This document shows, one piece after another, positions 39,852-47,448 of a stretch of DNA of 58,123 nt. The number at the start of each line of letters is the position of its first letter. Positions within the stretch are counted from its first letter, which is position 1. The notes under the pieces are model-generated. The model saw only the letters and a program-made list of their open reading frames with translations, was not told the DNA's origin and did no database searches. Source of the DNA: CAG-917 sp051883555 (GTDB lineage Bacteria > Bacillota > Clostridia > Christensenellales > CAG-917); assembly GCA_051883555.1 (NCBI GenBank), contig JBJETY010000028.1, positions 1-58,123 of the forward strand. The letters are read 5' to 3'. A program made the position numbers and the translations under genes.

Positions 39852-42263
39852 ATGCATATATTGTCAAACAAAAAATTGAATTATAAAAATAACTTTTCGT
39901 TTTTTTTAGCTTTAACTGCAATACTAATTTTATTTATTGCATTTGTTTTTCCGTGCGTATATAACGACGGCGAAATCGCAAAAGCAGATTCTTCAAATTA
40001 TGAAATAATTTTACCTGCCGGCAATTACGTTCAATTTGCTAATCCCGTCGCTTATTTTTGCGAAAACGGAATACATTACGTAAAAGACGGAAACCGCATT
40101 ATCGTGATTAAAGATACGGATACAATTGATTCAACCGCTTTTATAAATGCAGAATACGACGTCAAATCAATGGTGGTTTTCTTTAATTACCTTATCGTCA
40201 ATACGGGCGAAAAATTCGTAAAAATAAATTTGAACGACAATACGTCTTCCGATTTACTTCTTGAAAACGCAACCGTGGACTACAATCTGCTTAAATGCGG
40301 AAGTTATCTGTTTGCAATTAACCGCATTACCGGAGACACGATAATATACGATTCTACGTTTACAAAAATCAAAAACCAAACGGTAAAAGCATTCACACAG
40401 TGCGAATTATATTCGGCAAACGGTTACGTCTTTTCCGTATGGATTGATTTTAACTTGAGCACGGGCGTACACTTCATTGTCAGCAAAACGTCGCCTGACC
40501 TTACTACCGTAAATCTTTTCGAAATATCTTCTTTAAATAAAATTTACGTCGGAAACTATATCTACGTTTCATCCGACAACGCTCTGACCGCTTACGATGA
40601 AAACGGCAGCAAAGTTTTTACTGCTGAAATACAAACTGAAAACTCGGAAATTTATGCCGAAAACGATAAATTAAACGTTCTTAACAAATCGGAAAAATCT
40701 ATTGATTGCTTTACTGCTACAAAAGACGGCCTGACAATTGAAAAGTCGGTCAGAACAAGCGGCAAAAACGGACATTTCGATAATATAAACGGAGCAATTA
40801 AATCGGGGGATTCTATAGCAGTCGTCGATTCAAACGGTTTATATTTTGAAAACAACTTTATCGAAACTGCAAATTCCGATTCCGTATGTTTTTATAAAGA
40901 AAAAATATGCTATTCAAGCGATAGCAACTTTTTTATAACAGACGGAACAAGCTCTACAATAATCGACGTCGGTTGCAAAATTTCGGATATCGCCGCTTGC
41001 GACGACTTCGTATTTATTTTAACTGAAGACGCCGTATATGAGTTTGACGGACAAAACGTCAAACCGCTCTTAAATTTCGGCGGCAAAAAAATTGCGACGA
41101 CAAAAAGCGGAAATCTCGTTTACGTGCTTAATTCGACCACGGGATTTAAAGCGTTCACAACCGATGGCGAAGAAGCTGTTTTCCCTTTTAACGAAGCTGT
41201 CGACGACGTTATCGATTTCGATATAGATTACGTAGGAAATCTTCTTATTGTCAAAAATAATTCGGCAATAAAATATAAATGTTCTCTTCTGCAATTCGAA
41301 AAAGAAAGCGAAATTGCTCTTTCAAAAGAAAATTACCTTCTCGGCGATATCAAATCCGTTTCCGTTTCCGGCGAAAACGAATTTATCTTTTCAACGACAA
41401 TGAATTTTGTCGGCAAATCTTCCGCGTTTTCTTTTGTTACCGAAAATAACTACGTTCCTACCCTTCCCCCTGAAATTAACAGCGTATGCAATGCCATAAC
41501 GAACAAGCAAACGTTTTTTTACAAAGATTACAAAAACTATGAAAGCGTTGAAGAAATTTCCGACAAATCAAAAATCATATTTCTTGAAAATGCCGATGAA
41601 AATTTTTCATACGTGCTCTGGGGAAATAAAGTCGGATACGTTAAAACGTCAGACGTGACTAAAACCGAAGACGCGTGGAACGGCGACAGCGTTCTAAGAG
41701 TTATGTTGCAAAAAACTCGTCTTTATTACTTCCCTTCACAAGAAAAATCTGAATATATAACCGTTGAAAACGGTACGAAACTTATTATCGTCGGCGAAGG
41801 TTATCAAAACGAGCAAAACTGGTATAAGGTTCAGTACGACGGAAAAAAATATTACGTTATCGTCGCAGGTCTTGCGTTCGACTCGGAACAGGCATTGACA
41901 AACGAAAAGGCCGCATATGGCAGAGCAAAATCGTCTAAGGTCGGCACAAAAGTAGCGTTATACACGCTTCCCGACGAAAAATCCACGCTAATAACAAATA
42001 TTATCGACGGCAAAGAGCTGACGATAATCGGCGAAGAAATAAACGGTTTTTATAAAGTAAAAATCGGCACTCAAACTGGCTACATAAAAACGGAAAATCT
42101 CAAATGGGGCGGATTGACAAACGTACAGATTATTTCAATAACCTGTGCCGCCGTAGCAATTGTTGCGGGAATTATCATTCTAATTGTAACAACAAAATTG
42201 AAAAAGAAAAAAGATTTAGCGAACAAAAACAACGACGATACAAATACTATCCGAAAAATTTAA
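39852..42263 (+). CDS. Large exported protein with SH3-like repeats and a C-terminal membrane anchor
   Basis: 803 residues, not assigned to a family. A hydrophobic segment at about 16-36 acts as signal or anchor. Residues ~45-540 are a long beta-rich region with repeated short strands (EFDGQNVKPLLNFGGKK, IVVIKDTDTI and similar), which suggests a propeller-like fold. Two to three bacterial SH3-like units follow (FFYKDYKNYESV...VGYVKTSDV; LRVMLQKTRLYYFPSQEKSEYITVENG; TKVALYTLPDEKSTLITNIIDG...GYIKTENLKW). A second helix at ~765-790 with a Lys-rich tail anchors it. It probably lies outside the cell, bound to membrane and wall. No Shine-Dalgarno precedes the ATG. Confidence 0.8.
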   Translation: MHILSNKKLNYKNNFSFFLALTAILILFIAFVFPCVYNDGEIAKADSSNYEIILPAGNYVQFANPVAYFCENGIHYVKDGNRIIVIKDTDTIDSTAFINAEYDVKSMVVFFNYLIVNTGEKFVKINLNDNTSSDLLLENATVDYNLLKCGSYLFAINRITGDTIIYDSTFTKIKNQTVKAFTQCELYSANGYVFSVWIDFNLSTGVHFIVSKTSPDLTTVNLFEISSLNKIYVGNYIYVSSDNALTAYDENGSKVFTAEIQTENSEIYAENDKLNVLNKSEKSIDCFTATKDGLTIEKSVRTSGKNGHFDNINGAIKSGDSIAVVDSNGLYFENNFIETANSDSVCFYKEKICYSSDSNFFITDGTSSTIIDVGCKISDIAACDDFVFILTEDAVYEFDGQNVKPLLNFGGKKIATTKSGNLVYVLNSTTGFKAFTTDGEEAVFPFNEAVDDVIDFDIDYVGNLLIVKNNSAIKYKCSLLQFEKESEIALSKENYLLGDIKSVSVSGENEFIFSTTMNFVGKSSAFSFVTENNYVPTLPPEINSVCNAITNKQTFFYKDYKNYESVEEISDKSKIIFLENADENFSYVLWGNKVGYVKTSDVTKTEDAWNGDSVLRVMLQKTRLYYFPSQEKSEYITVENGTKLIIVGEGYQNEQNWYKVQYDGKKYYVIVAGLAFDSEQALTNEKAAYGRAKSSKVGTKVALYTLPDEKSTLITNIIDGKELTIIGEEINGFYKVKIGTQTGYIKTENLKWGGLTNVQIISITCAAVAIVAGIIILIVTTKLKKKKDLANKNNDDTNTIRKI

Positions 42264-42509
42264 TACTGTTAAAATGCGATATGATAAACGTTTCGAAAAT
42301 TTTCTTACTAATAAATGCGGAATTGAAATAATAAATTGACGATAAATGAATATAACAATAAATCAGTAAATCAGTAAATCAATAAACGATAGATTGATAA
42401 ATAGATTATTTAATAGATAGATTGGGAGAAAAATTAAGTTTAACAATAAAGATATGCCAAAATAAAGCTAAAATAAGAATTAGCAAATATAACAAAATAG
42501 ACAATATTT
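42264..42509. other. Spacer between convergent genes
   Basis: AT-rich, with a TAAATCAG 8-bp repeat (about 42357-42390). No gene is seen before the bidirectional terminator. Confidence 0.55.
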
Positions 42510-42547
42510 AAAAATAGGCAATATTTAATTTAATATTGCCTATTTTT
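42510..42547. terminator. Bidirectional terminator
   Basis: AAAAATAGGCAATATT (42510-42525) is the exact reverse complement of AATATTGCCTATTTTT (42532-42547), with a 6-nt loop. It serves the convergent SH3 gene (plus) and PH-like gene (minus). Confidence 0.9.
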
Positions 42548-42627
42548 ATTATCATTACATTTATATTTTATCAGCTGTAAAACAATTAACTCTGTCTCTT
42601 GCCACTGCTTTATGCACTGCTTTAAAA

Positions 42628-43137
42628 CTATACAAGCTTACTCTGCAAAGTCGTAGCAAATTGAGACGTCTCACTTTCGGTTTTTAAATTAAAAACGTAA
42701 TAGTTATCCGTTTTGGTTTTGACTATAACGTACTTATTTACGTTGTTATAAATATACAATTTATATCGGCCGTAATCGTCGTTACTAAAAGTGCCGGTAC
42801 TTATTTTATACAAGTCGCTGCCCATTTCTTTATTCCCGGACGAAATATTAGAAGTGCATTCGACAGATTCAATGTCGGAAATTGATACTTTCGACGACTG
42901 GGTGAGCGTTGCCTTAATTTTTAAAACGTCACCGTCGATTGTTGCCGTTACGTCACCGACTAAAAAGAGAACGAGTAGCGTGCACAAAAACATCGCTGCA
43001 CATACCGTCCATAAAATAATTTTTCCGTATTTTATTTTTTGCGTCTTTTTTCGGTCAATAGTACTTTCCTGGCAATTTATGCCGTCAGCCGATTCTTCAA
43101 TATCATAATAATTAGAATCTTTATGGTTTTTTATCAT
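42628..43137 (-). CDS. Single-pass membrane protein with PH-like outer domain
   Basis: 169 residues, no firm family. An acidic, Asn/Ser-rich N-tail of about 35 residues is followed by a basic patch and one membrane helix (IILWTVCAAMFLCTLLVLFLVGDV, about 40-62). The remaining ~105 residues are beta-rich (DGDVLKIKATLTQSSKVSISDIESVE; RYKLYIYNNVNKYVIVKTKTDNYYVFNL) and end in a helix, like bacterial PH domains. The ATG at 43137 follows GAGGTGTAT. A GTG six bases earlier is in frame. A consensus promoter lies just upstream. Confidence 0.78.
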   Translation of the reverse strand: MIKNHKDSNYYDIEESADGINCQESTIDRKKTQKIKYGKIILWTVCAAMFLCTLLVLFLVGDVTATIDGDVLKIKATLTQSSKVSISDIESVECTSNISSGNKEMGSDLYKISTGTFSNDDYGRYKLYIYNNVNKYVIVKTKTDNYYVFNLKTESETSQFATTLQSKLV

Positions 43138-43152
43138 ATACACCTCAGCAAT

Positions 43153-43180
43153 ATTTTAACATAATATAGCGAAAAATCAA
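43153..43180 (-). promoter_or_regulatory. Promoter of the PH-like membrane protein
   Basis: Minus-strand TTGATT (43180-43175), 16-nt spacer, TAAAAT (43158-43153). The GAGGT ribosome binding site follows. Confidence 0.75.
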
Positions 43181-43380
43181 TCATTATTTATTGATTGATT
43201 TCTAAATTTTTACCGTATTAAATTTTAACGTAATGCTTCTCCGATATTCAGATAACGGTGATAAACTTTTATTTAAGACAATTGATGCAATAAGACGCAA
43301 ATGATAAATTTTTTTATTCATATTATGATGATAAAATTTATTCAGATGAATTATGATAATATGAATATTTAACAAAATAT
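43181..43380. other. Spacer upstream of the PH-like gene
   Basis: AT-rich sequence with TTATGATGATAA and ATTATGATAATATGAAT strings and no gene. The terminator of the charged helix protein gene lies at its right edge. Confidence 0.5.
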
Positions 43381-43407
43381 AAACGACTCCGATTTACGGA
43401 GTCGTTT
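43381..43407 (-). terminator. Terminator of the charged helix protein gene
   Basis: AAACGACTCCG (43381-43391) and CGGAGTCGTTT (43397-43407) form an 11-bp perfect stem around ATTTA. The minus-strand U-run is interrupted (ATATTTTG), so termination may be partial. Confidence 0.75.
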
Positions 43408-43482
43408 ATTTAACTTTAACTTATCTTTAAATACGTCTAGTAATTACGACTTAAACCAAATAAATTTACTCAAAATTATGAA

Positions 43483-45369
43483 TTATTTTTTTGATTCGTC
43501 TTTCTTTTTCTGCTCGTCTTCGTCAGCAGGTTTATACACAAGTTTAGGAACGGTATATACCAACTGAACGACTCTGCCTTTTGACGCTTTAATAGATTTA
43601 ATTGAGGCGAGTTCAAATTCATTAGCGGTTACAGACAATTTAACTTCTATGTTTGCAGAGCCGGTAATTGATAAATGATTGACGTTTTTATCGATAACAT
43701 TTTTTCTCTTTAACGTAGTAACGTCAACCGAACCGCCATATGGGAAAGCTTTAAGTATATCTTTCAATGAAAGCGTAACTTTATTGAGGTTTTCAGGTCT
43801 TTCCACTTCACGAAGAATCATGCTGAATTCTTTTTTGTTTTCTTTGGCTTCAAGAGCTTTAAGCTTCTTTTCGGCGTCTTCTTTTGCCTTTTTAAGCTCG
43901 GTGAATATTTTTTCCTCTTCTTTCAAAGATTGCTTAAACTCAGCTTGTTTTTTCTTAACTTCTTTCTCTTCCTCAGCTTTCTGTTTAGCAACAACGGCCT
44001 TTTCAGCCTGACGTTTCTTTTCGTCTTCCTTTAATTGTGCCAAACGATTCTTTTGTTCTTCTTCGTGTAATTTCTGCTCTTCTGCAGCCTTACGCTTCTT
44101 TTCTTCTAAGATAGCCTTATCAACTTCTGCAATTGCCTTCTGGCTTTCAACGCGTTTCTGTTGTTCGGCTTTTCTTTCGTTCTCAAGCTGAAGCTCTTTA
44201 GCTTTGCGAAGTTTATCTTCTTCGGCTTTCTTTCTTAATATCTCTTTTGCTCTTTCTTTAGCGTCGTTTTCAGCAACTGCACGGTCCATCATAATCTCTT
44301 TTTCACGAGCAAGACCACGTTGACGTTCTTCTTCGATTAAACGTTTCGTGTTGGCAGTTCTTTCTTTTATTTCCTGAGCGCGTCTCTTTTCTTCTTCAGC
44401 TTTTAATCTGTTTCTTTCTTTTTCGTCCGCTTTAATTCTTGCGTCTATTGCCGCTCTCTGCTTAGCGCGCATATCTTCGTAAGCTTTTCTTTCGGCTGCA
44501 AGCTGTTCGGCTCTTTGTTTATCAAGTTCTTCCTGTTCTTTTAATGATTGAGCAATTTTAGCCTTAATGAATTTATCATGTTCAGCCTTTGCTCTTGCAT
44601 CGGAAGACGTACGAAGTTGTCTTTCCTTTTCGCTTTCTTCCTGGAACTTTTTCAGAATCATTGCCTGGCGTTTTTCACGCTCTTCTTTGAATTTAAGGTC
44701 TGCCTGGCGTTCGGCTTCCTTTTCCTTTCTATGCTCTTCAGCCTGCCTTGATGCCTCAGCTAAAATGGACGCCATATAGCGCTCACGCTCTTTTTGATAT
44801 TCGATTCTTTCTTTTTCTCTTTCTTTTTGTGCGAGCTCCTGTTGCTTATCACATTCGGCAGCCTTCTTCTCTACCTCTTTCTGAAGTGCGGCTCTAGCTT
44901 TTTCTGACGCTTTTTGGTCAGCAATCTTTGCTTTTCTAATTTCTTCCTGCTCTCTTTCGATGGAAGCAACATACGCCTTGCTGGCAGCTACACGCTTCCT
45001 TTCATCTTCCAAACGCATTTGTTCAAGCTCTTCGAGACGAGCAGCATATCTTGCCTTTGCCTGTTCTTCAAGTATACGACGCTTTTCTGCCGCTTCTTCT
45101 TCGGCTTTTAAACGTTCCATCTCTTCTTTTTCGCGTATTTCTTGTTGTGCAAGCCACTTTTCTCTTTCTGCAGCCTCAATTTTACGTTTTTTTGCAAGCA
45201 GTTCTTCCTCTTTTGCAAACTTAGCCTTACGTTTTGCTTCTTCGTTAGCCTCACGTTGCTTAATATTCTCAAAGCTACATCCGATCAATGAATCGTCACG
45301 ATGCTTTGCTTTTGCCAAACAACGGTCGTTAAGCACCGGTTCAGCATACTGTCTTGTATTTTTGCCCAT
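43483..45369 (-). CDS. Long charged alpha-helical protein with a C-terminal beta domain
   Basis: 628 residues, family not recognised. Residues ~35-525 are almost entirely Lys, Glu, Arg, Ala and Gln with no Gly or Pro, in patterns such as KAEEEAAEKRRILEEQAKAR. This fits a very long coiled coil or single ER/K helix (roughly 70 nm if straight). The N-terminus (MGKNTRQYAEPVLNDRCLAKAKHRDDSL) has no signal peptide. The last ~100 residues are a separate beta-rich domain (TLSLKDILKAFPYGG...NHLSITGSANIEVKLSVTANEFELASIKSIKAS). TolA and scaffold proteins look similar by composition only. AGGAGG precedes the ATG. Probably a cytoplasmic scaffold. Confidence 0.85.
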   Translation of the reverse strand: MGKNTRQYAEPVLNDRCLAKAKHRDDSLIGCSFENIKQREANEEAKRKAKFAKEEELLAKKRKIEAAEREKWLAQQEIREKEEMERLKAEEEAAEKRRILEEQAKARYAARLEELEQMRLEDERKRVAASKAYVASIEREQEEIRKAKIADQKASEKARAALQKEVEKKAAECDKQQELAQKEREKERIEYQKERERYMASILAEASRQAEEHRKEKEAERQADLKFKEEREKRQAMILKKFQEESEKERQLRTSSDARAKAEHDKFIKAKIAQSLKEQEELDKQRAEQLAAERKAYEDMRAKQRAAIDARIKADEKERNRLKAEEEKRRAQEIKERTANTKRLIEEERQRGLAREKEIMMDRAVAENDAKERAKEILRKKAEEDKLRKAKELQLENERKAEQQKRVESQKAIAEVDKAILEEKKRKAAEEQKLHEEEQKNRLAQLKEDEKKRQAEKAVVAKQKAEEEKEVKKKQAEFKQSLKEEEKIFTELKKAKEDAEKKLKALEAKENKKEFSMILREVERPENLNKVTLSLKDILKAFPYGGSVDVTTLKRKNVIDKNVNHLSITGSANIEVKLSVTANEFELASIKSIKASKGRVVQLVYTVPKLVYKPADEDEQKKKDESKK

Positions 45370-45390
45370 AATTTCCTCCTAACAACGCCA

Positions 45391-45418
45391 ATCATAGTTT
45401 ATAATATTAATACTGCAA
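45391..45418 (-). promoter_or_regulatory. Promoter of the charged helix protein gene
   Basis: Minus-strand TTGCAG (45418-45413), 16-nt spacer, TATGAT (45396-45391), about 20 nt before the ATG. Confidence 0.6.
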
Positions 45419-45665
45419 ATAATCTAATACTATATCTTAATTAATTCTAACAAATAATACAAAAAAAAACAATACCTAATTTAATATTTTTAAAATTTTT
45501 ATATTTTTAGACTTTTCATCATTTTTTTATCATTTATAATGTAAAAAATAAACAAATATATCAAACGTATTTTTTATAAAATGAGAAACAGATTTAAATT
45601 CTATAAGTTTAAAAAAATCAGCCAAGTAAAAGCAACATAAATAGACTTTCAAACTTTTGCAAAAT
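45419..45665. other. AT-rich spacer
   Basis: No gene is visible upstream of the helix protein promoter. The terminator of the SDR gene lies at its right end. Confidence 0.55.
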
Positions 45666-45701
45666 AAAACCTGAAACAGTATTAAACATGTTTCAGGTTT
45701 T
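45666..45701 (-). terminator. Terminator downstream of the SDR gene
   Basis: AAAACCTGAAACA (45666-45678) and TGTTTCAGGTTTT (45689-45701) form a 13-bp perfect stem with a 10-nt loop, then a U-rich run on the minus strand. It is 180 nt past the SDR stop. The gap holds only a 23-codon frame with GGAG (MKERFLALVRLFQ...), which I do not call. Confidence 0.8.
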
Positions 45702-45883
45702 AAATCATTAGCTCTAAAAACTACTCTGCTCCTTGCCGATTTGCATTTAACTTACTTTAATCATAGTCTACGTTTAACATATTTACAATGCTATAAATAT
45801 CTTCCTATTCAGACCGATAGCAAAACAGCAGCATATTTTGAAAGAGACGGACTAAGGCAAGAAACCGCTCCTTCATTTTGCAC

Positions 45884-46687
45884 TTACCATACGCGGGAAT
45901 TGAGCTGACGGAATTGTGCGACAGTGGAAGAGTGAGAGTTAAGTCCGCCGTCTACGTTGATAATCTGCCCCGTTACGTACGCACTTTCGTCGGAGGCAAG
46001 GTATACGCACATATATCCGATATCCTCAGGGCAACCATAGCGATTTACCATAATATTGCTCGTAAAAATGTCTTTGAGCGTTTGTGAAACGTATGCGTCG
46101 TTTTCAGGCGTAACAATCAGACCGGGGCGAACGCAATTACAACGGATATTTTGCTTGCCGTACTGCAATGCAGTATACTCGGTAAGTTTGTCTACCCCTG
46201 CTTTTGCACAGGCATAAGCGGTAGAGCTCAAATCGCCGTTGCACGACGCAACGGAACCAATATTGATGATAGAACCGCCGTTTTCATTCTTTTGCAAATA
46301 AGGCAACACGGTTTTTGTTGCATAAAAAGTACCGCGCATATCGCTCTGAAAAATATTATCCCACATTTCAAGCGTAAGCTCGTCCACACGGCCGTCTTTT
46401 AAAGCGACGTTTGCCGCATTGTTTACCAATACGTCGATTTTGCCGTACTTTTCAACCGTATCAGCAAAAAGTTTCTCGATGCTGTCCGGTACCGTAATAT
46501 CCATATAGTGATACCACGCCTCGCCGCCGTCGTTTATGATTCTGTCCACGACCGCTTGTCCTTTCTCCTGACGTCTTCCGCAAATAACCACTTTTGCACC
46601 TTCTGCCGCAAACAGTCTTGCGATGCCGATACCTATTCCGCTTGTAGAACCGGTAACGATTGCAACTTTGTCTTTTAATCTGTACAT
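45884..46687 (-). CDS. SDR-family oxidoreductase
   Basis: 267 residues, classical short-chain dehydrogenase/reductase. The NAD(P) loop is IVTGSTSGIGIGIA near residue 10, followed by VLVNNAAN and the catalytic Ser in INIGSVAS. Tyr and Lys are in YACAKAGVDKL. RCNCVRPGLIVTPEN and YVTGQIINVDGGL follow. Arg in CGRRQEK after strand two hints at NADPH. The substrate is unknown; relatives act on sterols, sugars or acyl chains. AGGTGG precedes the ATG. It is a single gene with no metabolic neighbours. Confidence 0.93.
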   Translation of the reverse strand: MYRLKDKVAIVTGSTSGIGIGIARLFAAEGAKVVICGRRQEKGQAVVDRIINDGGEAWYHYMDITVPDSIEKLFADTVEKYGKIDVLVNNAANVALKDGRVDELTLEMWDNIFQSDMRGTFYATKTVLPYLQKNENGGSIINIGSVASCNGDLSSTAYACAKAGVDKLTEYTALQYGKQNIRCNCVRPGLIVTPENDAYVSQTLKDIFTSNIMVNRYGCPEDIGYMCVYLASDESAYVTGQIINVDGGLNSHSSTVAQFRQLNSRVW

Positions 46688-47041
46688 ATATATACCACCT
46701 AAAATTTATTACATAATTAATATTTTTTTATTTTTTTTATTTTATCACATATTTTGAAGAATAAAATCTTTTTTAATTATTATTTTATCTACGTTTTTAA
46801 AAATCTCCCTAATAATATTCTTTTATACGAATCTCACCTAGCAACGCATTCTGACCTTTCGCCTTTAAAAATAAGATTCATCTTTTTTTTGCTTGATTAT
46901 AACACTCCGTCTATTAAAATTCCCCTGCTGAATTTTTAACAGATAAAACCAACATTTTTTGACTTGCGTTACATTTTTATTGATCGATAAAATTTTCTTA
47001 TAGTATTCAATTTTTTAACATACGCCATCATATATAAATAT
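46688..47041. other. Intergenic region with a possible degraded or RNA element
   Basis: No supported gene. On the minus strand a TATAAT (about 46900) precedes a 15-codon frame (MNLIFKGERSECVAR) that ends in TGA and stays open for about 15 more codons if read through. I cannot tell whether this is a relic, a repeat element or an RNA. Confidence 0.35.
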
Positions 47042-47077
47042 AAAAAAGCCGACGTCTTACCTCCTCGTAAAACGTCG
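47042..47077 (-). terminator. Orphan terminator-like hairpin
   Basis: CGACGTCTTAC (47050-47060) pairs, with one mismatch, with GTAAAACGTCG (47067-47077). On the minus strand the stem is followed by GC and U6. No gene is seen between it and the tRNA terminator 175 bp upstream, so it may end an unrecognised small RNA. Confidence 0.55.
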
Positions 47078-47252
47078 ACATAAATCGTTGAATTTTATTT
47101 TGACAAAACCTAATTTCGTAAGCCGCTTTTTACGCCGTGGCAATTTACCGTTCAAAAACTAGCGGATAGCCTTAATAGTTTTAGTTTTGCAAAATAGCAT
47201 ATTCTCTATTAATTACACATTGACAGCGTTAAGCAGTATTTCATTGCAAAAT

Positions 47253-47281
47253 AAAATAGGACAGGCAACCTGTCCTATTTT
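47253..47281 (-). terminator. tRNA-Ala terminator
   Basis: AAAATAGGACAGG (47253-47265) and CCTGTCCTATTTT (47269-47281) form a 13-bp stem with a CAA loop directly after the CCA end, followed by a U-rich run. Confidence 0.9.
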
Positions 47282-47282
47282 A

Positions 47283-47358
47283 TGGTGGAGCTAATGGGAT
47301 TCGAACCCACGACCTATGCGTTGCGAACGCATCGCTCTACCAACTGAGCCATAGCCCC
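47283..47358 (-). tRNA. tRNA-Ala (anticodon CGC)
   Basis: 76 nt, including an encoded CCA. The acceptor stem GGGGCTA/TAGCTCC holds the G3-U70 pair that identifies tRNA-Ala. The D-loop contains AGTTGGTA. The anticodon stem ATGCG/CGCAT encloses TTCGCAA, giving anticodon CGC (codon GCG). The T-arm has GTGGG-TTCGAAT-CCCAT. A short imperfect hairpin (47363-47382) lies just upstream of the 5' end. It appears monocistronic. Confidence 0.96.
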
Positions 47359-47448
47359 ATATCGAAGCCGCAAATGCGACTTCAAAATTATTATTATTAA
47401 GTTTTAATATTTAGCCGACAAATTTCATCGGATAAAATTTACTCTTTA

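Noticed and set aside
42357..42390. TAAATCAG repeats as an origin or DnaA-type array
   Set aside because: Too short and AT-biased, with no DnaA boxes (TTATCCACA) or origin genes nearby.
45702..45883. A 23-codon minus-strand frame (MKERFLALVRLFQ) with GGAG after the SDR gene
   Set aside because: Very short, no similarity I recognise and no support beyond a chance ribosome-binding-like sequence.
46754..46939. A 61-codon plus-strand frame in the SDR-tRNA spacer
   Set aside because: No ribosome binding site; Phe/Ile/Leu/Asn-rich translation of AT-rich DNA. The interval is kept only as a weak non-coding candidate.
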